Shown one piece after another: positions 13,218 through 24,800 of a stretch of 64,000 bases of DNA. Within the stretch, counting starts at the first letter, position 1; each line of letters begins with the position of its first letter. The DNA is from Rallus limicola (lineage: Eukaryota; Chordata; Aves; Gruiformes; Rallidae), in the NCBI GenBank assembly GCA_022605955.1, contig JAKCOZ010000002.1, forward strand, positions 67,188,783 to 67,252,782, in the 5' to 3' direction. Under the pieces are notes generated by a model. That model had not been told where the DNA came from and ran no database searches. It saw only the letters and a list, made by a program, of their open reading frames with translations. Both the position numbers and the translations under genes were made by a program.

Positions 13218-13284
13218 TGCTTTGGCAGGGGGGTTGGACCCGATGATCTCTCGAGGTCCCTTCCAACCCCTATGATTCTATGAA
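13218..13284 (+). mobile_element. CR1 LINE 3' tail fragment
   Basis: This is the classic avian CR1 3' terminus: GCAGGGGGGTTGGAC, GATGATCTCTCGAGGTCCC, TTCCAACCCC, then the terminal short repeat ATTCTATGA. Only about 70 bp can be assigned, so it is a heavily 5'-truncated copy, as is usual for CR1. It lies in the sense direction relative to the flanking genes. Confidence 0.9.
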
Positions 13285-14322
13285 ACAACAGTAGCTCCAT
13301 CTCTGCCTTCTCCAAGCCTGCTGGCACTGGTACCAGTGTTGCACAGCAGCTCTGAGTATCCTCACTTCTTTGCAGCATGCTGTCATGGTGGCTCTGACAC
13401 ACATCCACCACAGGTTTGCCTCTCCACAGCCCGTACGAAACATAACATTATCTTGCCGCATTCTTAATGTTCTCCACAGGCTGACTCTGCAAATCCCTTC
13501 TAACGTGAGCAGTTTGCTCTGCTGAGATCCTGAGCAGAGATGCAGGAAACTATACTCATAAACATGCAAATTGTTTTTTGAAACAATTAAAAATTAGAGT
13601 TAGGGTATTTTTCAATAAGTCAGATGCCAAAGCGTGACTTGCACAACAGATCAGACTACATGTCTTCTCTGTGTGTAATCTTCAAAGTCTGTGAGCATGC
13701 TTGGATGGATTTCCACAGGATTTAGAAATGCTCACCCCATTAGAAATGTTTGTGTAGACACTGACAAAATCTAGAGTCTGAATATTCTCCTCTTCTGAGT
13801 AGCTTGTGTAATTTAATGTTGGTGGATCCATACCTCGTGCCTGCTGTCAGAAAGCACTGTATGCACATGTAATGAGTAGCAAATACTTGTTGACATTTGC
13901 ATCATTTTATCAGGATGACAAAGAAAAACTACGACCATGAACTGTTTGTCTGCTACTTCTACTATGGTGGTTAGAAATGGGAAGCTAAAACTACATTTTA
14001 TTCCTTGAATCTGCACACTGATCTAATCCCCAGTATCTGACAGGTTTAGAAAAATGTGTAGTACGTCTCTCCATCACAATCCCTCTGCTTCAAACTATGA
14101 AAGAAATGTGCTAGAACAGGTCCTGCTGCAGGGGTGTGTGTGACTAATCTTGCTGTTTTCTAATCATACTCACTTCATCTCTGCTTTCATAAGATAGTAT
14201 GTTATGAAAGAAAAAGTTTGTGGATATCGTTATGCATTCAGAAATAGCATAAAACTATAAAGATGTATAAAATAGACATTATTGTCCAAAAGTTTGAGCT
14301 TTTGCAGGCAGTGGAAGGTCTA

Positions 14323-14341
14323 GATTATATATATATATATC
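14323..14341. repeat. (TA)n microsatellite
   Basis: A short alternating TA tract in intergenic DNA. It has no associated feature. Confidence 0.85.
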
Positions 14342-17300
14342 TCACTTCCAAATAACATGTGTACAACAGTGTATTTCTAATTCCACCCACTTTGAAATTC
14401 TGTGCAGGTCAATTAAAGTTTCTAGGAATATAGAGGAAGAGCCCACCAGTGTGTATCTCAGAGTAAGGAAAAGGGACTCCAGGCAACACGTAAGAGAGCA
14501 ACTGAGAATAATTGTACTGGATTGTTCAGCAGGGTGGAGACCCCAGTCTTCTCCTACATATATTCCTGCTTTGGGGCCTTGACTTAGGCCTTTCTATGTG
14601 TGCTTTAAGCTCAGCTTCAAGAACAGTGGCTCTGGTGGTGTCACGGAGCACTCTGGAAGCTGGGAGCTGCAATTGACACCTCTTGGGCTAGGAAGGACCT
14701 GAAATTTTTACCTCCCGTTTTCCGAAAGGGTGTCACAGCTACAAGCTTACTAAACAGACGTTGGGCACACCATTTGGTTTTGGGCTGGAGTTGATGTTAG
14801 TGAAACAGGTTGGGTGCAGCTTCAGTGTGCAGGTGACCAGTTCCTATATGTCTTGCTGAAACAGAACACCAAAAATATTCAGGGTCTTCTACTGAGAGTG
14901 AAGGAGCTTTGTGGCCCCAGACAAAAGTTCTGGTTGCTTTGATGCACCTTCAGGGTTCAGGTAGAAATTGTGAGCTGCTCTCAAGCTTGGCTGTTTAGAG
15001 GTTCCTAATGATGAATTATGCAGATTTTTATTTTGTTTTAATTTCAGTCTGAAGCTGAAAAAAAAGGCTTATAAATCCAATTGAAGGATTTAAATATGAA
15101 AGGGTTTTCTCATGTATACAAAATTACATTGCTTTGCAGTGTGTTACCAAAGGGCCTTTAGACTCAAAGTTACACATCTGTGGGGCAAGTGGGACAAAAG
15201 TTCCTAAACAAGGAGCATAGTAAATGGGATAGGGCAATTAAAATGGGCTGAATTACTTAATGAGGAGTGGTTTGAAAGCAGTTACATAATCTGCAGCTGC
15301 TAGTTTCTGCCACCTGAGGTCCTCTTTTACCCCTGACAGTACTATTCTGCAGCTCCCATGTAAGAACAATGCTGAGTTGAGGTGTTTCATTGTAACTCTG
15401 AGGGTGACAAAATCTTCTCAGAAGCATTGCATAAAACTGTATTGAGTTGCATATCTGTTACTTTTTCATATCTGCAAATGATTTACAAGTGTGATTGCTT
15501 CTGGTAGACAGTTTCTCTTCTTACAATGCCCTGTACTGTGCTGTCTTGCTGCTTTATCTACTTTTTTAATGTTCAGCAAATTCTGCTTTGCTTTTGTTTT
15601 TATTTTCAATACAATTCTCTTCCCCCTCTGACGTGTAAAATGCATAATGGTTTGTGATTCTGGTGCCTAAAATTAACTTTCAAGCTTGTTTCTAAGTGAA
15701 GGAAGAGAAATGACGGTATTTCAGAGGTGCAGTGGCTTTAGCAGTTTCACATCTTGATACCCTTTGGAAACAGAAGGGATCCTCTTTCTCAAAGACCCCT
15801 TCTACACTATGTTTCTGATAGCAAAGAAGATAAAACTAGGCAAATAGATCTTCTTGTGCATGTTAGCCAGTATTTTTCAGAGTCTACGGGTGTTTGTTAA
15901 TGTGGTTGCTATTTTAGATCAGTTAAAAAAAATCCAAACTACTCAAACAATTACAGTCTTTCTCCTGCAGTTTTAAGTTTGATCTAGCAGGTTGTAAGTG
16001 GGCTGATGCATTTCCTTCCCCTCTCCAGTTCTTGGTTATCATTATTATTTATATTAATGTTGATGGGAGCATTTGCATGTATGTGTTGTGAGCCAGGTTG
16101 GGATATTCATCTAGCTGGTAAAACAAATAAGTGAATGAACAAGAAAAATAAGTGTTGATTTTTTGTGGCTTGCTTTTTGGGGGTGTTGGGGGCAGTCTCA
16201 CGCTCTGACCAACCTCGCTATCTAGCTGTCTGAATGGTTGCATTGGCACAAAAGGAAAGATGCCAGGAGGACTAGGATTAAGAGGTTAATGCTGGAACTG
16301 CTTAAACTGTCCTTGAGACAAGGCATGATTAACTGCAACCTGATTGATCTGCTCTATGTGAAATGAACTTTTTCTGCATTTTGTAAACTCAGGCTTCAGA
16401 AAGAAAATACAGCCATGATTACATAACATCTGCCAGCCTGGAGACTTGCATAGTAGTTTACAACTAGTGGTAACAAAGAGGTATTTATACCTTCTTGAGG
16501 TTGGAATGAAGGTGCATGTTGTAATGGGCCTTGTTCTCATGGGGCAGGCCTTCTCTGGCTGCAGCATATGTTCCCTTGTTTCGCAGGCAGAAGCAGAAAA
16601 CAGAGGCTCTTTTGTGTTTCCCTATGGATTTCTTTGCAGGCCTAGTTTTTAAGGTCAGGGATTATACTTGTGCATTCAACTATTAAAAAAATATTTTGAA
16701 CTTTTGTTTGTCAAACTTACAAAATTATTTGCTTTTCACTTGCAGATAGCTGCAGTTACGGAAGCTAGAGTCTAAGGAAAGCTTTGTAAAGTATCCTTCA
16801 TTTCAGACTCATTGTGTGGGGGGAAATACAAACCTTTCCTTAGGTCCAAGTAGCTTCAGGTACAAGAAAATAAGGGTGGGGGGGGTTTGTGTGTGTGCAA
16901 ACTTCCTTTAGATCTGTGTCAGTTTACAGCTGCATAAGGCATGGGAGAAGATTTCTCTTTGAATGTTTTTTTATTCTGAACAAGCAGTCTTTTTATGGTC
17001 AATGTGAACAAACAGGCACCCCTAAAGGAATTGTTCCTCAATCCAGAATTAGAACAGATCAGATGAATTGCAACTCAATGGTGCCCCTATTGGGTATAAG
17101 AGCTCGGGATGACACGCGCAGATGTGAATGTCTGGCATGTGGGATGTTAGAACTACTTGAGAAGTGAAACCTTAGCTGGTTCTGCTTTACTCTGATACAG
17201 ATTAGTGTTTTTAAAGGTGGTAGTGTAGAATATATGACAGTTGCTAAGGTAAAGAAAAGATGGTGCAAACAGGAAAATACCAGAGACAGAGGCAAGAAGT

Positions 17301-18555
17301 TCTACAGAAATAATTTCAAGGAGATGGTGAACAAGTAAGAGTTTCAAATAATGAGGTGGGTCATTCACTGCGCTGACGCAGTCTCAGTATAGCATTTTGA
17401 AGACAGAAATAACGTTCTTAGGAACTCCTCCTCTAAAACAAGCACTTGAAAACATAAAATGTTGCTCAGTGAATCCACTGCACTTGTGCATTCTGCCTAA
17501 TTCACGGAATAAGGCAGTTAAAAACCCCCAAGCAACCAACAAACCAGGTGTGTGCTCAGCTGATTGAGAACTGTATGCAAATGCATAGCTTCAAAGAGAC
17601 AATTGCCTTACATCTGGCACTTATTCAGTTCTGAGGCCTTGACTTTCTTCCACCTTAACATCTTAGATTAAGTTGTTTGTTTTTTTTCCATGGGTAATTT
17701 CTACCTTGGTAATCCTCCATTGTTCAGAGGTTGTGCTGTAGCAGTCTTTTTCCCTCTGTGCTTCAAGGCCGAGTAGGGCAAGGGAAGGCTGTTATCCCTC
17801 AAAGGAGGCAAGATGCTGAGCTCACCTGCCAAGCAGCAATAACCTGCAAGGTGTCTTCCTCCTTGGGCTGGATTTCTAAGAGCAGGAACAGTAAGTAGGG
17901 ACAGTGAGGATAGTCTTATCTACCCATAAGGAGCAGCTGTTGGCTCCCGTGTATCCCCACTCCCAGCCTGCTGCTGCTGTAACACGGCCCTGCCGCTTCC
18001 GTGCGTTGAGCTAGCGTGGCAGCCTGACGCTCTCCTTTGGAAGGGAGAGACGGAAGAAACCAAAGAGCTTTTTCTAAAATAGTTGGGAGATTTGGCTGCG
18101 CTGAAGTTGGGTATCAGAGAGCGAAGGGAGGGGCCGCAGTCCGGAGATCTTCCTTCCCAGCACCGCCTACCTGCTGCAGCCGTGACGCCGCAGCCTCAGC
18201 CGCCGCGGGGCAGGCATTACGTACGCGTGCAAGCGCTCGTTTATCCGAGTAGGGCAGGTACGAGGTTTGCCAGCCTTCGGGCAGACAGAGGCCGGGGCTT
18301 GTCCCGACAGCCCGGGACCGAGGAGGTAGCCCTGGAGCCGAGGCTTCCTCAAGCTCCCGGGCTGCCGCCGGAGCGTCTTCGGGGCTGGGATGGGGAGGGT
18401 GCGCTGCCGCCGGTGCAGCGCCGGGTAACGGTCGGCAAGCTGTGGGAGGGGCGGGCGAACCTGTAGTCCCGGGCAGCAGAGCACCCCGCCACCGACCGCC
18501 AGCGGCCCTCGGCAGGGCGGGGCAGCATCAGAAGTCCCGCCCCCTGCATCGCTTA

Positions 18556-18896
18556 CCCAATCGGATCAGGATGTGGGCGCGGCCCTCGGCCTCTATAGCC
18601 AACCAGAGCCATGGGTGACACAAAGTGCCGCTCTTTGCACGCGCTTTCAAGGCTCGGAAAAACTGGCACCGGCAAAGTCCAGTCAGAGTGGAGGGGGGGC
18701 GGGTTCGGCTCAGCCTTAAACCCAATAGAAGACCGGGAGCCGGCGTGGGAGGCGGTGCGGGGCAGGCAGAGGGAGAATGGCAGGAGGCTCCTGCAGTAGG
18801 AGAGCAGGACGTACGGCCTCTCAGGGTAGACAGAGCCAATGGGTGCCGCCGGTGGGCGGAGCGGGAGGTGTCCGTGCTTGGGCTCTGTGATTGGGA
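18556..18896 (+). promoter_or_regulatory. DCUN1D4: Cluster of CCAAT boxes plus GC box
   Basis: CCAAT occurs at 18557-18561, 18722-18726 and 18836-18840. The reverse form ATTGG is at 18890-18894, and a near-match CCAAC is at 18599-18603. A GGGCGG box lies just after the third CCAAT. The closest one is only about 55 bases before the ATG. If NF-Y sits at its usual distance, transcription would start close to the ATG and the 5'UTR would be short. Family knowledge: NF-Y binds CCAAT in TATA-less CpG promoters. Occupancy is not shown. Confidence 0.6.
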
Positions 18897-18947
18897 GAGG
18901 GGCAGAGGGAGCCGGGCCGGGCAGGGCAGTCTGTGCGCTGCACGAAA

Positions 18948-18972
18948 ATGCACTCGGATGCCGCCGCTGTCA
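18948..18972 (+). CDS. DCUN1D4: DCUN1D4 coding exon 1 (start)
   Basis: ATGCACTCGGATGCCGCC encodes MHSDAA, and the exon continues AV plus one base before a GTGAGT donor. The start context is GAAAATGC, with A at -3. It was found through the known vertebrate N-terminus, since only 25 coding bases are present. The split Asn codon is completed by AT from the exon at 29131. Confidence 0.93.
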
Positions 18973-21787
18973 GTGAGTAGCGGCAGGGCCGGGCCGCGCG
19001 CTCCCGCCCGCCCACCGGTGGCACCCGGCGCCGCCGGCCTCGTCTTTCCATCGGTGTGCGCTGCCGCACGGGTTGGGGCGGCTTCTCCTGCCCCTCACTG
19101 AGCGGGCTCGGCCGAACGCGCCACCGGGGCTCCCGGTGACGGGGGAGGGCGTTGTGCCGGCGGGTAGAGAAGCGGTGTGCGTACCTGGGGGCGGGATCCC
19201 GCGGGGACGGCGGGTACCCCGCGGCCCTCGGCGGGCTCCCCCGGGGGGTGGGAGGGGCCGGGGCTGGGCGGGGGCGGGACTGGGAGTGGGTGAGGGGCGC
19301 AGCGGCGTGGGGGGCAGGGGGCGCTCGGAGGGTGTGACGCAGTTTCCCCGACCCGGCTCGCGAGCGGGTGAGGCCGCGGCTGGCCCTCGTGGCTGGCTGC
19401 GAGGCGGCCGAGCCCGCCGAGGGAGGGGAGCGGCCACGGGCGGCGGCGCTGCCCGGCGGCCTCGCTGCGTGGGAGCGGGGTGTGCGTTGTGGGGGGGTGG
19501 GGTGGGCGGCGGTTAATTTAGCGGATTCCACCGGGCCGGTGCAGGAGAAACGGGCTGTGAAGGGGAATGGGGGCCGCGGTGCGCTGTGGGAAGCGTAGTC
19601 GCTGGCTGCGGCCCCGCGCGGCGGGGCTGCTGGCGGGGAGGGGGCGGGGGACTACATCTCCCAGCAGGCACCGCGCCGCACGCCGTTCCCGCCCCCGCGC
19701 GGGGGTGCGAGTTGCAGCCCGGTACCCCGCGGCCGGCGCGGAGCTCCCGGGAGGGCCGGGGACCCGCTGCGCCCTGCGCTCACCCCGGGGCAGGACGCGG
19801 CCTGAGGCAAGGCCGTTTGGCTGCGGGGCAGCAGAATGGGGGAGGGTGGGGGGGGGATCGCGCCGCCTGTTCTGGAGGATCGTAGGGAGGGCTTTGTCTT
19901 TGCCGTGTAGTTACTGGCACCGCTTTCAGAGCAGGCGGGACCGCATGCTGGAGGCAGGTTGCTTGGCGGGGGTGTGTGTGGGGGTGTTACACACCTGCGT
20001 GGCAGCCGCGGGGCTCGGGAGCAGGCCCCGTGCCTGCCCGCTGCGGAGGTGAGGCTGTCATCCCGAGCACAAAGCTGTGGGTCCGATTCCCGTGAAACCT
20101 CCCCGTGTTCTCACTGTGCACCGACTGCCAGTCCGGAGACGCTTCGTGACCGCGGAACTCGCTTGTGAGAAAGATAATGAGATGTGGAGCTCTGATCGTA
20201 CGTTAAGGAGCCTTGGTCTGACTTTTGGGCAAAGTCCTGAAAGCAGTTATGGAAAGAAACGCTGCATAAAGGCCTGGATTTTCTTGAATCTTCCTGTTTC
20301 TCTAAATGAGAGGTTGGACGGGGGCAGCCTGGTAAAGCCTCCAGCTCGTAAGGTTATATAATTTGTTTTGTGGTTCTCTTTTAGGTTTGGGGTTTTTTTA
20401 CCTTTTTACTTAGGGATCGTTATATGTTGGTGATTAAGGCTACCATTAAAGCATAATTAACTGCCTCATGTTGGAAATAAGAGGATAATTATTCTAGAAA
20501 ATGCCTTCTATTCAGTCTCTTTGTCATGTGCCCTGTCCAAAAAAAGGGGTAGGTCTTGATTATACATATGTAAGCTACAGTTACAAATATCCACTCCTCC
20601 TGCACCGTGTTTCAGACTATATAGTATTTTTTTCCCCATGCAGAAAATAGGGGGAATGCTGTTTCACAGCCTTCAGCTGTTACCACCTTCTCTTTAAAAA
20701 TATCCCTTGTAATGATTGAATCTTTCCTGTCAATACTTATTGAGGGGTGCAGTTCATGGCCTTGTGTATGTGTTACTTTAAATAGGAATGCTTTCCTAAA
20801 TGCACTAATTTTAATTATCTGTAGCTTCATAGTAGTTGGTTTTTTTTTTCTCATTGATTTAAAAGCTTGAAACAAGATGTGTTCATACTGTTACACATAC
20901 AGAAGTTAGCACACTGTTCCTTGGCTGAACGTTTCTTTTGTGCCTTCTTTCTGATCCTTCTTAGATTCTTATGTGTTCTTTTGATACAGCCTCCATTAAT
21001 ACATTTTTGCTGGGTCTCAATTTCTGAGCCTGAATATATATATAGTTTTCACGTTATGTGAGAAAATCAACTTTCCCCTTTCTTACTGCTTTTTTGATTT
21101 TTAAGTAAAAGTTTATTGCAGCTCCAGTAAGTGATCAGGTCAGGCAGTGAGTTGAGTTAGGCAGGTAAACAGTTGTCTTCTCACTGCTTCTTTTAATTTG
21201 TTTGTATCAGGATGAAACTTTATTTGTTAATTTCAGCACTTGATAATTTATTTTTATCTGAGTAGATTTTGTGCTAACTTTAAAGTGAATTATTAATCCT
21301 TTATTTACTTTTTTTTCCCTCTTGCTTTGGAGACGTTGAAAACAAAGACTGTGGGTTTTTCCACAGCATTATTTCCTAGTTTTGTTTGTGTCTTCAGAAG
21401 AAGCCTAACACTTGCTTAATTTGTTTGTCCTGGGCTTGCTAAAAAGCTTTACACAAGGAAGTGTGGCACATCCTATGAAAAGCTATAACTCTTCTATCCA
21501 ATTTGAGTATTAGAGCATTTAATAGTGTAGTTATTTCTTTTGCAGTAAGACAGACTACTAACAAGAGCTTCAAGCAGCACCCTTATTTCAAATGTCAGTG
21601 ATTTTGTTGTTACACTGTCCAATTAAGTTTTTTTTGTTTAAAATCATAGCTGAGATTTAACAGAATTTCTACTTTTGGCTCATAAAGGCATAGAGATTGT
21701 TTGCAGTTCTCTCAGTATTTTTAATACATGTGTTCCTTCTTGTGTGTGTGTGTATATATATACACAAATACACACACATATACACTG

Positions 21788-21839
<52 letters not shown>

Positions 21840-24800
21840 CTCTCAGAAACCAGCTGGTGTGACACATGCTTCTGTGTCACTCAATGCAGATGTGTGGCTG
21901 GACAGACTGTGGGACTCTGTCTACTACAGCTGCTCATTACTGCCTTTAGCTGTTGATTACTGCTTCCCAGGCTCTACTGGTGAAGAGGTTTGTAGGAGCA
22001 CTCTCTAATCCACTCAGTCAAATGTATCTGGGTTAGCTCTTGCCACTTACTTAAATCGTCTGAACTGACAGGGTTGATTTTCTTTGCCTGAAGTGGATCA
22101 GGGAACGCGCCCACGACCTGCGCTGCTGGCAGAGCTGTGGGGTATGTAAGTTTTGGCAGAGAGGAAGAAGCAAACAGCTGGAGCAGTAATGCTTTTGACT
22201 GGCATAGTGTTCCTAAGCTGCAGACCCATGGGGATGTATACCAGATCTGCATGGTGCTGGATACCCTGCTAGTGCGTACTTGACAGGGTTGCATTTCTGC
22301 TGAATTAGCTAGAGCACAAGATAGAAAGTTTTTATTAGCTTTATGCCCTTTGTAGGATGACACCTAATCTGGCATGAAGTTAAGAGTAGTGCTGGCAAAC
22401 AACTGCCAGGCCGTAGCAGCTGATGATGCAGAATTAACTCACAGGCGCTTTTTTGAATCAGTTTGGTGGTAACGTAAGAGTTGGGCTGGATGCACACTCT
22501 GCATCCATGGGTGTAAGATTTTGCTTTGTAGCTCAGTTTCACATGTTCTTGACTTGTAGGCTGAAAGAGTGTGTGTTCACAGTCCAAGTGACATGAAATC
22601 ACTGAAATGCTGTTTGACTTGGTAATAAGTGCTTTAGAAATAAATTTAAATTAGCTCTAATTATCCACTGCTTCCAACTGGTCACTCCAGCTCTATTATA
22701 TTTTGGCAAGAATCTCCATTATGAGTGTTTCAAATACATTTAGTAGGTGCAGAAGTGGTATTGGCAGCAATAGAAACAAACGTTTTGCAGCAGAAATACA
22801 CTTAGTTTTAGGGCTTTTCTAGAAAAAAAACCAAAAATACTCAACTAAAAAGACACTCTTTCCCCAAAACAAACCAAACCCTAAAACCCCCAAGAGCCAA
22901 TGTACAGGGTTTTTAACCTGGATGTTAGGATAGCATATGTTAGCATAACTCTTCCTCGCTCAGAGTCAATTTCAAGCAAATGGAAATGCATTCAGACTCA
23001 AGAGTTACACAACTTTTGCGCTGCATAAATCACTCTAAAATTCTCAGTGAACTTTAAACTGCAGTAGCTCTTTTTGTAAACAAGCCTTCAGATCAGGGTA
23101 CTTTTTAAATGCTTAGGTGGAAGGAGGATTTATTCCTACGGGGGAAAAAAAAAGATTAATGCTTTTCCCTACTTTGTGTAGCATGCAGTAGTTTTAAAAT
23201 ACTTTGTTGCAGATAGAGTGACAGACCGATGACATATGGTAATACCCAACATAAGAGTTGAATGTGAACGTTTACCTTGAAAACACACTAAAAAACACTT
23301 ATTTTATTTCAACTGCATTTTGTTGATTGGAGTTTTGTTTTTTTTTTTTTCTTTTTAATAGCTCAAATCATTCTGTGTTTTGCTTCAGAACATTTTAAGC
23401 TGGTGTGTGTGGAAAATGTACACAAATTTTCAACTGTGGGTTTGGATACTGCTGATACCAGCAGTAGCTCTGAGCCTGGTGCGGCTCGGTATGCATGTGT
23501 GCAGGAGAAATGTCCTACAGCACCCTGTCCTTAGCTCTAATGCCTAGGTCCTGTTCCTCCTCAAGCTAGGATGTATCATTCCACTTCTCTTTCCATTTAA
23601 TTGCATGTCCTTGCTGTCCAGGCTGGAATTTGCTTTTATTTTCTGAATGATGCCCTATGTTCAACTCCACCAAATCAAGGGAGATGCAGCTTTTCCTGCT
23701 TGGTCTTCTCTGCCTCCCCTTGCCAACATCATGGGCTTGGGAGAGAGGGCTCTTCTGCAGGCTGTCCCTGCTAAAGGGAAGGTGTCACAGCCTTGTGGAG
23801 TCAGCTACAGACACACTGGAAGTGAATTCTTAATCCTATTTTTGACAGGAATGAAGAGTCAGCTCCTAGCTGCTCTGTACTGCAGAGAATCTGAGTTTTT
23901 AGGTGTGTTGTGATGGTTTTGTGTCAATGAAAATAACACCGATGCACACTTCTGTTCTCTGCATTTGGTGATGAATATAGACATTCTGGTTCCTGCACGT
24001 AAGTAATGAAGGCTTTCACCAGATGTAGATTTCAGAGATGAACTTTTAAGTTCATTAATCAGTATAAATTACCCTAATGTTAGGATAATTCTGAGAGCAG
24101 ACTAAAGAGCTTGAGGAGGCGTAGTTCATAGAAGATTAAATTATTCTTTTTTGAATAAGTAAAGTTTACTTAAAGCTAATTAAGGAGACAGTACTTTGAA
24201 TTGTTATTTCCAGTAAGTAACTATTACTTCCTACAAGTTTCTTCCAGTTCTAGTATTTGAAAACAATTACATAAAAGTAAAAGCATAAACATTCCATGTT
24301 TATTTTCAGGAATGAATTTGCCTGGTATGTGCTTTCTATTTCTCTCTTTGTTTTTTTTCTTTTATTTTTTTTCTGAGAAGGTTACAGAAGATTGCCCACA
24401 AACAAGGTTTACACCGAGTAAGCTCTATCTTAGCAGTAATAAAAATTACTACTACGACTACTTCTATACTTAATTTTTAATACAAAGCTGTAGCTATCAT
24501 TTTTATGGCATGTATTCCTAAGATAAATGCTTTTAGACCTGCTGTTACTGTGAGATTTTTCTGTTTGCTCAGAAAAATGATCTAGAACTTCTAAAGGAAA
24601 CTTGGAGTCAGCTGCTCATCTGGTTTAGTACTGCTGGTAATTTTTTACTAGGCTTTTAGTAGATTGTAGTGTACCCTGTAGCTGTGTTTTGTCTGAGCTT
24701 TAAAGTGATAATTCTGAGAGCAGGAACTGACTTAAAGTTTTAGCTCAGGCAGTTGTGTGGCAGTGTGTGAGTGCACATAGGCAGAAAAAAGCTTTTCATT

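Larger units (their letters stand above)
12301..17940. other. CWH43-DCUN1D4 intergenic region
   Basis: This is about 5.6 kb of AT-rich sequence between the CWH43 poly(A) signal and the CpG island of the next gene. It contains a short CR1 3' end near 13218-13284 and a (TA)n run near 14323-14341. It also has a G-rich run near 16877-16886. I saw no gene. The largest open frames here overlap the CR1 tail or show no conserved sequence. Confidence 0.75.
17940..20080. promoter_or_regulatory. DCUN1D4: CpG island promoter of DCUN1D4
   Basis: Base composition changes sharply from AT-rich to GC-rich with many CpG dinucleotides, most densely at about 18150-20050. It returns to AT-rich after about 20100. 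The island covers the sequence before the ATG, coding exon 1 (18948-18972) and more than 1 kb of intron 1. This is typical of a housekeeping promoter. Upstream of the ATG it has several CCAAT boxes and a GC box, and downstream two ZNF143-like motifs. No TATA box is evident. The long open frames seen here on both strands come from GC-rich composition and are not called as genes. Confidence 0.9.

Noticed and set aside
13010..13411. 133-codon minus-strand open frame
   Set aside because: It runs through the CR1 tail at 13218-13284 in the antisense direction and has no recognisable domain.
18821..19531. 236-codon minus-strand open frame, and several overlapping plus-strand frames, in the CpG island
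   Set aside because: They are Pro/Arg/Ala/Gly-rich, occur in many frames at once and cover a promoter. GC-rich sequence has few stop codons, so long frames are expected by chance.
20078..20096. tRNA T-arm-like GTGGGTCCGATTCCC
   Set aside because: The stem is only a few pairs, and no matching acceptor, D or anticodon arms were seen upstream. Not a tRNA gene.
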